Under the pieces are notes generated by a model, which searched no databases, was not told where the DNA came from, and worked only from the letters and a program-made list of their open reading frames with translations. From assembly GCF_038050405.1 (NCBI RefSeq), contig NZ_CP150900.1, positions 372,001-436,000 of the forward strand: DNA of 64,000 nt. The letters are read 5' to 3'. Made by a program: the position numbers and the translations under genes. This stretch comes from Paraburkholderia sp. IMGN_8 (GTDB taxonomy: Bacteria > Pseudomonadota > Gammaproteobacteria > Burkholderiales > Burkholderiaceae). Of this stretch, positions 1 to 8,269 are shown in pieces (position 1 is the first letter of the stretch; each line of letters begins with the position of its first letter).

Positions 1-990
1 CAGCTCGCCCGCGTGGGGCACGATGTGACGGTGTTCGAAAAGAACGACCGGATCGGCGGCTTGCTGCGTTACGGAATTCCTGACTTCAAGCTGGAAAAGT
101 GGCTGATCGATCGCCGCATGCGTCAGATGGAAGCCGAAGGCGTGACGTTCCGCGCCAACGTGTTCATCGGCAAGCCGGATTCGCTGCCGGAGCATATCGC
201 CAACACGGCGAAGGAAACCATCACGCCGGCCGAACTGAAAGAACAGTTCGACGCCGTGGTGCTCGCGGGTGGTTCGGAAACGCCGCGCGATCTGCCGGTG
301 CCGGGCCGTGAGCTCGAAGGCATCCACTACGCGATGGAATTCCTGCCGCAGCAGAACAAGGTCAATGCCGGCGACAAGGTTGCGAACCAGCTGCTCGCGA
401 AGGGCAAGCATGTGGTCGTGATCGGCGGCGGCGATACTGGTTCGGACTGCGTCGGTACGTCGAACCGTCATGGCGCGAAGAGCGTCACGCAATTCGAACT
501 GCTGCCGCAACCGCCGGAAGAAGAGAACAAGCCGCTCGTGTGGCCGTACTGGCCGATCAAACTGCGCACCTCGTCGTCGCATGACGAAGGCTGCTCGCGC
601 GACTGGTCGGTGGCCACCAAGCGCCTCGAAGGCAAGAACGGCAAGGTCGAGAAGCTGATCGCCGCGCGCGTCGAATGGAAGGACGGCAAGATGCAGGAAG
701 TGCCGGGCTCCGAATTCGAAATGAAGGCCGATCTGGTGCTGCTCGCGATGGGCTTTACGCAGCCGGTCTCGCGGGTGCTCGAAGCGTTCGGCGTCGACAA
801 GGATGCGCGCGGCAACGTGCGTGCGTCGACCGAAGGCGACAAGGCGTATTACACGTCGGTGGATAAGGTGTTTACAGCGGGCGATATGCGCCGCGGCCAG
901 TCGCTGGTGGTGTGGGCGATTCGGGAAGGCCGCCAGTGTGCGCGTACGGTCGATGCGTTCCTGATGGGAGGCTCGGAACTGCCGCGCTAA
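1..990 (+). CDS. gltD: Glutamate synthase (NADPH) small subunit, 3' part
   Basis: The reading frame is open from base 1, so the true start lies upstream and only the C-terminal ~329 residues are present. The beta subunit of glutamate synthase takes electrons from NADPH through FAD and Fe-S clusters to the large subunit, making glutamate from glutamine and 2-oxoglutarate. Visible are the end of the first Rossmann fold (GHDVTVFEK), the family stretch [17 protein letters not shown], a second nucleotide-binding fold with GGGDTGSDC near 435, and the C-terminal FAD contact around [16 protein letters not shown]. The N-terminal Fe-S cysteines are outside the window. It ends at a TAA and is followed by a hairpin terminator, as expected for the last gene of gltBD. 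Confidence 0.96.
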   Translation, partial: QLARVGHDVTVFEKNDRIGGLLRYGIPDFKLEKWLIDRRMRQMEAEGVTFRANVFIGKPDSLPEHIANTAKETITPAELKEQFDAVVLAGGSETPRDLPVPGRELEGIHYAMEFLPQQNKVNAGDKVANQLLAKGKHVVVIGGGDTGSDCVGTSNRHGAKSVTQFELLPQPPEEENKPLVWPYWPIKLRTSSSHDEGCSRDWSVATKRLEGKNGKVEKLIAARVEWKDGKMQEVPGSEFEMKADLVLLAMGFTQPVSRVLEAFGVDKDARGNVRASTEGDKAYYTSVDKVFTAGDMRRGQSLVVWAIREGRQCARTVDAFLMGGSELPR

Positions 991-1075
991 AAGTCTCCGG
1001 CCGGTTCACGCCTGCGGGCACGGAAGCCGGCCACAGCTTGCAGGAAGTGGTGGAGACGACAAAGCGGTAAAACGA

Positions 1076-1109
1076 AGCCGGGCACCTGAGAGGGTGACCC
1101 GGCTTTTTA
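1076..1109 (+). terminator. Rho-independent terminator after gltD
   Basis: A GC-rich hairpin (AGCCGGGCACC pairing with GGGTGACCCGGCT across a short loop) is followed by TTTTT. It lies about 85 bases after the gltD stop and suits the end of a gltBD transcript. Confidence 0.75.
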
Positions 1110-1146
1110 ACGTCCACCGAGTGTTTGGCGTGCTATTTTGCGTTTC

Positions 1147-1277
1147 ATTCCCGAGGTAAGTCCCGCGATACTTGCCGGGCTGACCGGGCGGAATCATTTC
1201 CGATACCGGCGTCGCGCAGAATCGTCAGCGCGAGTTCGACGTCGTACTCGCTGCGGAACAACTGCAGATAGCCTGAA
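1147..1277 (-). pseudogene. Possible C-terminal remnant of an unidentified gene
   Basis: Read on the minus strand, this stretch translates without a stop to LFRSEYDVELALTILRDAGI and about 20 more residues, ending at TGA (complement of 1147-1149). The codons are GC3-rich, like real genes here. Its upstream side runs straight into the dispersed repeat at 1278, so any N-terminal part is missing. I do not recognise the protein. It may be the tail of a gene destroyed when the repeat arrived, or chance. Confidence 0.3.
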
Positions 1278-1830
1278 CCGGCGGCGCTGCGCACGCCGTG
1301 GCGGTACTTCACAAAACCGCCCTGGGTTTGACACTCGCGTTTCGCCCGGCGCGGTGGCTCGCCTTTGCAGCTAACGCCTCACCGAGATGCCGGCGTTTTA
1401 ACCGAAGTGGTAGATCGCACCATCACAGACCAGCGCCTCGCCGAGGCAAAGCCGATGGCTCCCACCACGTGCAAACGAAGCCACTGGTTTCCCTTGCAGA
1501 CCGCTCCGGCGAGCACGCAGTGCGAGGCGGGAAGAATGACTGCCTTGTCACAAACGCGGAGTGTGCGAGAACACCGATTCCAGATGCTCCACTACCTCCT
1601 CCAAGCCAGGGGACCCGTTTAAGAATTGGCGGTTTGAGCCGCTTTCTTTTGCCTACTTTTCTTTGCGGCCGGCAAAGAAAAGTAGGTGCCCCCCGCACAG
1701 GGGGAACGCTAATAAACCAATAAGTAGAGAAAAAACCACCGCCATAGGCAGACAGAATCAGAAAAAAACCACCACCATAGGCATACAGATCAAAGAAGAG
1801 CCAATGCCACAAGGGCCACAACCAAACCCG
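1278..1830 (+). repeat. Dispersed non-coding repeat, copy A
   Basis: This segment is homologous in the same orientation to 47571-48135. Similarity starts abruptly at CCGGCGGCGCTGCGC and continues through a long near-identical block (about 1470-1625: GAGCACGCAGTGCGAGGCGG, GATTCCAGATGCTCCACTAC). It then passes through the hairpin at 1652-1686 and into 30-33 base A/C-rich tail units (CCGCCATAGGCA at 1739, CCACCATAGGCA at 1772). No reading frame is conserved between the copies, so it is not a protein gene. An open frame running from it into the downstream phosphatase gene is judged accidental. No transposase is present. Confidence 0.85.
1652..1686. repeat. Core hairpin of repeat copy A
   Basis: CCTACTTTTCTTTGC (1652-1666) pairs perfectly over 15 bp with GCAAAGAAAAGTAGG (1672-1686) around a 5-base loop. 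The corresponding stem of copy B (about 47973-48004) differs but also pairs perfectly. Confidence 0.85.
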
Positions 1831-1956
1831 CCGGGGAGGGCAAAAAACCAAACCAGGTTCCTTACCAACTACTACGATGTAACCCAAAAAATATATCCCC
1901 CCGTTAAACTGCGCTGGCAGCGCCCAAGCTGCAAAAAACCACCTTTACGTCACTCA

Positions 1957-2889
1957 ATGCCCGCAACTGGAAAAACCTGCTCGCTACACCTCCGCCCCGC
2001 GAGCACGCCCTTGCGGGTAAGGGCATCCCCATCGCGTCGCGCGTTCCTGAAAGGCTCAGCGGGTGTCCTGCTGCTATCCAGTCTGAGCAGCTCGCTGCTC
2101 TCCGCCTGCGGCGGCGGCAACCTCGACACCGATCAGCCGGAAACCCCGCGCCTGGCGTCAGTCAACAACTTCCGGGATGTGGCAGGCGCTGCGGCAGGCT
2201 ACCCAACCGTCGACGGTAAACAGATGCGCCGTGGCGCCTTCTATCGCGCGAACCTGCTAACACTCAGCGCAACAGACCAGGCCACGGTAAACAAACTCGG
2301 CATCCTCGCGGTCTACGATCTGCGCACACCCGGCGAAATCGCGCGCACCGCCGACATCCTGCCGGCCGGCGCGGCATTGCAAGCCATCAATGTCCTCGGC
2401 ACGAGCGACTTCGTCGTGCCCTCGCTCGATTCGGCCGCCGCCGCCGTCGCATTCATGGAGGCCGAGGCGCGTGCGTTCGTCACCGGCGCCGCCCAGCGCG
2501 CCAGCTTCGGCACGCTCCTCACGCAGCTCGCCAACGGGGCCGGCGCGCAGCTGTTTCATTCGAATGCAGGGAAGGATCGCACCGGCTGGGTGGCGGCTTT
2601 GCTGCTCAGCATCGCCAATGTGCCGCTCGACGTCATCATGCAAGACTATTTGCTGAGTAACGTCTATTCGGCCGTGTCGATCAAGGCGAGCACCGACACG
2701 CTACGATCGCAAGACGGCGCCGCTGCGGCGGCGATCGAGGCGCCCTTGTTCAGCGTTCAGGAAAGTTACCTGCAGGCGGGGTTCGATCAGGTGCAGGCGA
2801 GCTACGGCACGATGGCGCGCTATCTGATGCAAGGCCTCGGGGTGTCTCAGGCGACGATCGATACCTTGCACGACCGCCTCGTGGCCTGA
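1957..2889 (+). CDS. Exported tyrosine/serine phosphatase-family lipoprotein lacking the catalytic Cys
   Basis: From ATG 1957 this gives 310 residues. The N-terminus carries a twin-arginine-like motif (SRRAFLK, residues 26-32), a hydrophobic stretch and a lipobox LSAC with Cys51, so the protein is probably exported folded and lipid-anchored. The rest matches the PtpB-like dual-specificity phosphatase family: NFRDVAG near 71, RANLL near 98, YDLRTPGE near 120, and a P-loop HSNAGKDRTGW at 201-211. In this family the second P-loop residue is the nucleophilic Cys (HCxxGKDRTG); here it is Ser202 (codon TCG), so classical catalysis should be lost. The frame stays open upstream to 1561 through the repeat, and ATG 1804 is an alternative start. 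I chose 1957 because it places the Tat signal near the N-terminus. Confidence 0.8.
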   Translation: MPATGKTCSLHLRPASTPLRVRASPSRRAFLKGSAGVLLLSSLSSSLLSACGGGNLDTDQPETPRLASVNNFRDVAGAAAGYPTVDGKQMRRGAFYRANLLTLSATDQATVNKLGILAVYDLRTPGEIARTADILPAGAALQAINVLGTSDFVVPSLDSAAAAVAFMEAEARAFVTGAAQRASFGTLLTQLANGAGAQLFHSNAGKDRTGWVAALLLSIANVPLDVIMQDYLLSNVYSAVSIKASTDTLRSQDGAAAAAIEAPLFSVQESYLQAGFDQVQASYGTMARYLMQGLGVSQATIDTLHDRLVA

Positions 2890-2934
2890 ATCGCGACGGC
2901 CGCCGCGCATTCGTCCTGTCGGCAAGCGCAGGCG

Positions 2935-2968
2935 AAAAAAAAGTCCGCCCGAAGTAAACAGGGCGGAC
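2935..2968 (-). terminator. Rho-independent terminator of the two-component operon
   Basis: On the minus strand GTCCGCCC pairs with GGGCGGAC around a 10-base loop and is followed by a run of eight T. It lies about 110 bases past the stop of the kinase gene. Confidence 0.85.
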
Positions 2969-3078
2969 AGAGAAGGGCGGCATCGAGGTTGCCGGGGCTG
3001 ACTATAAGGCCGCAGCCACGAGGAAAACCTATCCGGTAAGGGCGCGTAAGTGGCTACATAAGCGCCGGCGCATCCTTC

Positions 3079-4350
3079 TCACGTTTCTGCCAATCCAGCC
3101 GGTAGTTCGATCCGCACTTCCAGGCCACCTTGCGCATGATTGCGCACATGACAGCGGCCGCCGCGATCATGCGCGAGCCGCGCGACAATCGCCAGTCCAA
3201 GGCCGCAATGACCTTCGCCGCCACGTGCGGCGTCGAGTCGTACGAATGGTTTCATTGCCGCGGCGATGCGATCGTCGGGAATACCCGGGCCGTGATCGCG
3301 CACGCTAATGACCCAGCGCCGGCCATTGCGCGTAGTCGCGATATCGACGGGTGGCGCACCGTGCTCGAGCGCGTTGTCGACGAGATTCGTCACCAGCCGG
3401 TCGAGCAGCGTGCGCGGCAGCCTGAATGACGAACCGGCCTGCAGATCGAGCGTGAAAAGCGGCGTCTCGGTGCTGTCGCTGGCGGAAAACTGTTCTTGCA
3501 GAAACGCGTCGACTTCAACGGGTGGCCCGGCGTCGGCGGATTGACCGGCGAATTCCAGAAACTGCTGGACGATGTTGGTCAGCGAGTCGACGTCGCGAAT
3601 CAGCCCCGCGCGCTCGCTTTCCGCGACCAGCACGCTCGCGCGCAATTTGAGCCGCGTCAGCGGCGCTTTCAGATCGTGCGCGACGCCCGCCAGCATCACC
3701 GCCTGGTCGTCGCCGGCTTCGTTCAGGCGCCGCATCATGTCGTTGAACGAACCGATCAGTTCGCGCAGTTCGCGCGGGCCCTGCACGGTGACGGGTTCCG
3801 GCCGTCCGCCGGAGCCGAACTCAAGCGCGGCTTCAGCCACGCGCGACAAGGGCCGTTGCATCTGCCAGACCGCCAGCAGCGACAGGATCAGCGCGGCCAG
3901 CAGCATCGATACCGATTCGACGAGAAAGTGCGGGCGCGGCGGAACGTCGACCGGCACGACTACCCAGTTCGATTTGCCGGGGAAGAGTACCCACAACTGA
4001 GGCGGGCGCAAATCATCGACGGCAATCTGCGTACCGGGCGGCAAGTTTTCGCGCAGATGCCGGCTCAGTTCGACCAGCGGACGACGGGTCGGCGTGTGCA
4101 GATGGACGCTCGCCGGCATGTTCCAGGTCGGCACGAGGTGCACGCGCATCGCGGGCGCGAGCGCGGCGCCCTTGATCGGCTCGCCGTTGAGCGCCTGTAG
4201 CACCAGCAGAATGCCGCGCGCGAAGCCGTCGATTTCATGGCGCGGCGGCTGCATCACCACCAGCACGAACCAGCCCGCCTGAATCGCGAACAACACCGCC
4301 GTCGACAGCAATGCCATTCTGCCGAACAGCGTGTTCAGCGGGTTTTTCAT
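3079..4350 (-). CDS. EnvZ-type sensor histidine kinase
   Basis: This 423-residue inner-membrane kinase has a transmembrane helix at about 13-33, a periplasmic loop of about 110 residues, a second helix at about 145-163 and a HAMP region (165-210). A DHp domain follows with phospho-accepting His225 (HDLKAPLTR), then an ATPase domain with N box (NLVDNALEHG), G1 (DHGPGIPDD) and G2 (CGLGLAIV). Its ATG overlaps the end of the regulator gene by 4 bases, so the two are translationally coupled and should form one system. The signal sensed cannot be read from the sequence. Confidence 0.92.
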   Translation of the reverse strand: MKNPLNTLFGRMALLSTAVLFAIQAGWFVLVVMQPPRHEIDGFARGILLVLQALNGEPIKGAALAPAMRVHLVPTWNMPASVHLHTPTRRPLVELSRHLRENLPPGTQIAVDDLRPPQLWVLFPGKSNWVVVPVDVPPRPHFLVESVSMLLAALILSLLAVWQMQRPLSRVAEAALEFGSGGRPEPVTVQGPRELRELIGSFNDMMRRLNEAGDDQAVMLAGVAHDLKAPLTRLKLRASVLVAESERAGLIRDVDSLTNIVQQFLEFAGQSADAGPPVEVDAFLQEQFSASDSTETPLFTLDLQAGSSFRLPRTLLDRLVTNLVDNALEHGAPPVDIATTRNGRRWVISVRDHGPGIPDDRIAAAMKPFVRLDAARGGEGHCGLGLAIVARLAHDRGGRCHVRNHAQGGLEVRIELPAGLAET

Positions 4351-5087
4351 GCGGTTGAGGCGACCTCGTCGGCGAAGGGCGTGCCGTCGGCGTCGGGCAC
4401 GAACACGTAGCCTTTGCCCCGCACCGTTTGCACGTAGCAGGGGTTGGACGGATCGTCTTCGATCACCCGGCGCAGGCGCCAGATCGGCACGTCGAGACTG
4501 CGGTCGCGAAAGGCGAGATTGTCGCGATGCACGAGATCGTGAATCAGCACGCGCGACAGCACCTTGTACGGATTGTTGACGAAGATTTTCAGCAGCGCGA
4601 ACTCGCTGTCGCGCAGCGGGAGCTTCGAGTCGTCGCGCGTGAGCGAACGCGTGGCGAAGTCGAGTTCGAACGGACCGAAGCGATACGGCTTGCGGGCCTC
4701 GGGCGCACTGGTGGTGGAGGGACCGCGGCGGCGCAGCACCGTATGGATCCGTGCGAGCAATTCGCGGGGATCGAACGGCTTGGTCAGATAATCGTCCGCA
4801 CCCAGCGAGAGCCCGACGATACGATCGGCCACCGTGCCGCGCGCCGTCACGAAGATCACCGGGATGTCGTCGCCGGCGGCGCGCAGCGCGGTGAGCGTGC
4901 GCAGGCCGTCGGTGTTCGGCATCATGATGTCGAGCACGACGACCGACGGCCGTTCACGTTCGAGCCGGCGCTGCAAATGGGTGCCGTCGTGCAGCACCGA
5001 CGCGTCGAAGCCGTTCGATTGCAGAAATTTGCATAGCAGATCGCGTACGACCGGGTCGTCGTCGACGATAAGGACCTGTGGATTCAT
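4347..5087 (-). CDS. OmpR-family response regulator
   Basis: This 246-residue transcription factor has a receiver domain with acidic pocket (VDDD), phospho-acceptor Asp53 (VVLDIMMP), Thr in VTARG and Lys in LTKPF. A linker leads to a winged-helix DNA-binding domain (from about 140) ending in the typical VRGKGYVFVPD. It is the first gene of a two-gene minus-strand operon with the kinase. The orphan regulator at 7428-8168 is a close paralogue, with matching start, receiver core and winged helix, so the two may share targets or the same kinase. Confidence 0.93.
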   Translation of the reverse strand: MNPQVLIVDDDPVVRDLLCKFLQSNGFDASVLHDGTHLQRRLERERPSVVVLDIMMPNTDGLRTLTALRAAGDDIPVIFVTARGTVADRIVGLSLGADDYLTKPFDPRELLARIHTVLRRRGPSTTSAPEARKPYRFGPFELDFATRSLTRDDSKLPLRDSEFALLKIFVNNPYKVLSRVLIHDLVHRDNLAFRDRSLDVPIWRLRRVIEDDPSNPCYVQTVRGKGYVFVPDADGTPFADEVASTA

Positions 5088-5493
5088 GGCGAAATTCTAG
5101 ACTGGCGCGCACGGCGCGCGGCCGACTGTTTTCTTACCAATGCTTACGGAGCCTCGCGCCGCGCGCTCCGCCTTTCGCGCGAGGCCCGCCGCCAAAGGCT
5201 CACCGCATATTTCAACGTAGCCATATTCGGCAACCCGTCCAGCGGGGCTGAAGACGTTTCGCATCGCTGATATTCCTCCGATGAAAGAATTGGCGCGCAA
5301 TCGAAACGGCTGGCAACGAATCGCAACTGCTCGTAAGAACCGCCGAAAAGCGCGCTTTTCTTCGTGCATCGCCACCTCGCGTGCGGCGAGATGATTCGTC
5401 GTGCAGTACGTTGCGCCGCATGTCGAAAACAGCCTAACGCCTTGGGCCCGCGACAGGCGGCGTGAAATCGAAACCTAGCGCCACGCGAGGCTC
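5088..5493. other. Divergent intergenic region
   Basis: This ~400-base region separates the minus-strand regulator from the plus-strand run of small envelope genes and must hold promoters for both. I see no convincing sigma-70 boxes, hairpins or RNA gene. Short open frames on the minus strand look accidental. Confidence 0.5.
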
Positions 5494-5679
5494 ATGATGA
5501 CCGTTCATAGTAATCTCAGTTCAACCCGTTTTTCTTCACTGGCGCCCACGCCGGCGGCGGAGAAGCCGGCGGCTCCGAGCAGCCCGTCGGCGACGCCGCA
5601 AGCACAGGGCACCGCCACCCAGGCGTTGCCGCCGGTGCCTACCGGGCTCGTCGGACATAACGTCAACACGACCGCCTGA
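5494..5679 (+). CDS. Small Ala/Pro-rich hypothetical protein
   Basis: A possible 61-residue protein (MMTVHSNLSSTRF..., then a Pro/Ala/Ser-rich middle) with no signal peptide, membrane helix or motif that I recognise. The second codon is also ATG and a GAGG stretch sits just upstream. Third codon positions are G/C-rich, like real genes here, and it lies 14 bases before the next gene. It is probably real but of unknown function. Confidence 0.5.
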   Translation: MMTVHSNLSSTRFSSLAPTPAAEKPAAPSSPSATPQAQGTATQALPPVPTGLVGHNVNTTA

Positions 5680-5693
5680 CCCCTGAGGCCCGT

Positions 5694-5891
5694 GTGTCGA
5701 CCCCAAAAATTTTAGACCGCTTCATACGTGTCGCTACGTGGTTGACGCTCGGCGCGGCGCTGCTGCCGCTCAGCGGCTGCGGCGTCGCCGCGCTGCCGTG
5801 CCGGCTCGCCTCGGCGACGCTGAAAATCGTCCCGGTGGTCGGCCATGCGGCGGCCACGCCGTTCGACGCGTGTTCATCCGCCATCGACTGA
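5694..5891 (+). CDS. Small lipoprotein-like envelope protein (DUF6726-like)
   Basis: This 65-residue product begins at GTG 5694. It has a basic start, a hydrophobic stretch and a lipobox-like LSGC. A short mature part follows with spaced Cys residues (LPCRLAS, FDACSS) and the pattern KIVPVVGHAAATPFDAC. I associate that pattern with a small Burkholderiales family (DUF6726), from memory. Its function is unknown. It lies between two small genes on the same strand, 3 bases before the next start, so co-transcription is likely. Confidence 0.7.
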   Translation: MSTPKILDRFIRVATWLTLGAALLPLSGCGVAALPCRLASATLKIVPVVGHAAATPFDACSSAID

Positions 5892-5894
5892 ATC

Positions 5895-6605
5895 ATGACA
5901 CTCAAACGGATTGCCTGTGCATTGGCGCTGCTCGGCGCAATGTTCCCGTTGGCCGCGCAGGCGCAGCCGGCGGCGCGCGAAGGGGCGGCCAGCGCGGCGT
6001 CGAAGGGTGCGTCCGCCGATGCGCGCAAGCGGTCGCAGGACGCCCCGTTTGCGTTTCGCGGCATCGCGCTCGGCATCACGCTCGACGAATTCCGTTCGGG
6101 TTCGACCGTACGGGCGACGCCGCTCGGCAGCGTGCCTGTCTGCGAGACGGATGTGCAGGCGGGCGCGCTCGGCATGCGCCTGAAATCGCATGAGAGTCTG
6201 ACGGTCGCGTGCCGCTGGGCGCATCGCGGCGACGAAGGCTGGGCCGTGTCGCAAGCTGTCGTCGACGGCGCGCCGGCGCAGGAGCATGTGCTGCGCTTCG
6301 CTCGCGTCGAAGGACAGAGCGCGCTGCGTCTGTATGAGATTTCTTTCGTGATCGACGAGGTCACCGCCGAGGACCTGCGCGACGCGCTTGCCGACCGTTA
6401 CGGCGCGCCGCGTCTGGTTACGCAAAAAGCGTCGTCGTCCGGGGCGATGCCGATGTATGTCTGGGAAAACGCCGTGAGTTCGATCACGTTGTGTTTTCTG
6501 CCCGGCACCCGCAACGGCACGCTCACCTATCTGCTGAAGGGTTCCGACGCGTGGGTGAAATCGGTCGTGCGGCAATGGGAGGCGTGCGGCGCCGATGCGG
6601 GTTGA
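5895..6605 (+). CDS. Secreted hypothetical protein
   Basis: This 236-residue protein has a clear Sec signal peptide (MTLKRIACALALLGAMFPLA, cleavage likely after AQA). The mature part holds FRGIALGITLDEFRS, a pattern often seen at the start of small periplasmic proteins of this kind, and four Cys in the mature part (VCET, VACRW, TLCFL, EACG) that could form disulfides. No enzyme motif is visible. The start is 3 bases after the preceding stop. Confidence 0.72.
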   Translation: MTLKRIACALALLGAMFPLAAQAQPAAREGAASAASKGASADARKRSQDAPFAFRGIALGITLDEFRSGSTVRATPLGSVPVCETDVQAGALGMRLKSHESLTVACRWAHRGDEGWAVSQAVVDGAPAQEHVLRFARVEGQSALRLYEISFVIDEVTAEDLRDALADRYGAPRLVTQKASSSGAMPMYVWENAVSSITLCFLPGTRNGTLTYLLKGSDAWVKSVVRQWEACGADAG

Positions 6606-6707
6606 TGCGCCGCTTCGGCTACCGCGCGTGTGACCGCGTTGGTGACCTTTCCGCACGAGGGCCGCAAGGTCCGTTTTTAATCTGGCCGGTCCGGCCAAGG
6701 AGCACGC

Positions 6708-7379
6708 ATGACTGCGCTACGTCTCACTGTCGCGTTAAGCGCGGCGGCTTGCCTCGCGGCTTGCGCGAGCAGCAACCAGAACTCGATCGTCGAGACGCCG
6801 ATGTCGCCGCCGCTCGCGTCGACGCCGCTGAACGTCAACACGCAGGGCGCGATCTATCAGGCTGGCACCCCGCTGCTGCTTTATGAAACGCCGCGTGCGC
6901 AGCATATCGGCGATGTGCTGACGATCCGCCTCGCGGAGTCGTATAGCGACAGCAATAGCTCGACCGCGGCGGCGAACCGTTCGAGCAGCATTACCGCAGA
7001 CGCCGCCGATCATTCGACCAACGCGGCCGCGCGGCTCGCGAGGCTCTTCAACATCGGCTCGGCCAGCACCGAGTTCAAAGGGCAGGGCAGTCTCACCGAC
7101 GCCAGCGGCATGACCGGCACGTTGGCGGTCACCGTGATCGGCACGATGTCTACGGGCAATCTGGTGGTATCGGGCGAGAAGGTCATCGCGATGAGCGGCA
7201 ACCGTGACCGCCTGCGCCTGTCCGGTATCGTCAATCCTAAGGATATCGAAGCAGGCAATTATGTTGCTTCTAGCAAGGTCGCGAACGCACGGATCGAGCA
7301 GGCCGGCGTGGGGATGGTCTCCGACGCGACGACGATGGGCTGGCTGCAGCGAATGTTTCTGAGCGTGCTGACTTTCTAG
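6708..7379 (+). CDS. flgH: FlgH-like flagellar L-ring lipoprotein, orphan copy
   Basis: The 223 residues match FlgH over the full length: a lipobox LAAC with Cys19, then IYQAGTPLLLYETPRAQHIGDVLTIRL, the middle FKGQGSLTDAS, VTVIGTMSTGNLVVSGEK and SGIVNPKDI, and a C-terminal GWLQRMFLSVLTF. FlgH forms the outer-membrane ring around the flagellar rod and normally sits between flgG and flgI. Here no other flagellar gene is nearby; the neighbours are envelope proteins and two-component regulators. It is therefore a second, isolated copy or a FlgH-fold protein with another job. Confidence 0.85.
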   Translation: MTALRLTVALSAAACLAACASSNQNSIVETPMSPPLASTPLNVNTQGAIYQAGTPLLLYETPRAQHIGDVLTIRLAESYSDSNSSTAAANRSSSITADAADHSTNAAARLARLFNIGSASTEFKGQGSLTDASGMTGTLAVTVIGTMSTGNLVVSGEKVIAMSGNRDRLRLSGIVNPKDIEAGNYVASSKVANARIEQAGVGMVSDATTMGWLQRMFLSVLTF

Positions 7380-7427
7380 AATCGACGTGTCGGCGCCTCG
7401 AGCGCGAGGCGCACCTCGTTTTACGCG

Positions 7428-8168
7428 CTAAGCGAGCGGCGGCGCGCTGCGCTCCGCCGCGCCGATTTCGCCGTCCGGCACGAACACATAGCCACGTCCC
7501 CATACGGTTTGCACGTAGCGCGGCTCGGACGGATCGACTTCGATCAGCCGCCGCAAACGCCAGATCGACACATCCAGGCTGCGATTGCGATGCACCTCGC
7601 TATTGCCATGCAGTTTCTCAAGCAACTGTGCGCGCGTCAGCACCGTCATCGCGTGGGTGACAAACACCTTGAGCATGGCGAATTCGCTGGAACGCAGCGT
7701 GATGCGTTCGCCGTCGCGGCGCAATTCGCGCGCCGGGAAGTTCACCTCGAAGCGGCCGAAGCGATACGGCGCACGATGCTCCGGCGCGCTCGGCGCAATC
7801 GCGCCACGGCGGCGCAGCACCGTACGAATTCGCGCGACCAGCTCGCTCGGTTCGAACGGCTTGCCGAGATAATCGTCGGCGCCGAGTTCGAGACCGATCA
7901 CTCGGTCGATCACGTCGGCGCGCGCGGTCAGCAGAATCACGGGAATATCGTCGCCGGCGACGCGCAATGCGCGCAGCGCACTGATGCCGTCGAGCTCCGG
8001 CATCATGATGTCTAGCACGACCAGCGCGGGACGATCGTCCTGTAATTTTCGCTGCAACGCCATACCGTGTTCGAGCACGGAAACCTTGAAACCGCGCCCT
8101 TGCAGATATTGGCTGACGAGCTCGCGTACGACGGGGTCGTCGTCGACGACCAGAATGGATTGGTTCAT
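7428..8168 (-). CDS. Orphan OmpR-family response regulator
   Basis: The 246 residues from ATG 8168 (aligned with the start of its paralogue at 5087; ATG 8177 is an alternative) form a receiver domain with VDDD and Asp53 (VVLDIMMP), TARAD and GKPFEP. A winged-helix domain follows, ending in VWGRGYVFVPD. No histidine kinase is adjacent. The close resemblance to the regulator at 4347-5087 points to an old duplication, with the small envelope genes and FlgH-like gene lying between the two copies. Confidence 0.9.
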   Translation of the reverse strand: MNQSILVVDDDPVVRELVSQYLQGRGFKVSVLEHGMALQRKLQDDRPALVVLDIMMPELDGISALRALRVAGDDIPVILLTARADVIDRVIGLELGADDYLGKPFEPSELVARIRTVLRRRGAIAPSAPEHRAPYRFGRFEVNFPARELRRDGERITLRSSEFAMLKVFVTHAMTVLTRAQLLEKLHGNSEVHRNRSLDVSIWRLRRLIEVDPSEPRYVQTVWGRGYVFVPDGEIGAAERSAPPLA

Positions 8169-8269
8169 CCAGGTCATCTTAGTGATCCGCGCGAGCGGCG
8201 CAAAGCGCGTAACGCTTTCGAATCCTTTCCCGCGTAAGAGAAAGCAAGCGGGCCGCTCAGGTGGCCTGC

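Noticed and set aside
1561..1956. In-frame N-terminal extension of the phosphatase-like protein through the repeat
   Set aside because: The extension is encoded by the repeat and its A/C-rich tail, has no ribosome site or conserved content, and would bury the Tat-like signal about 160 residues inside the protein.
5097..5421. Minus-strand ORFs in the gap upstream of the first regulator
   Set aside because: Three overlapping frames of similar length with no coding bias or motif; they lie in the expected promoter region.
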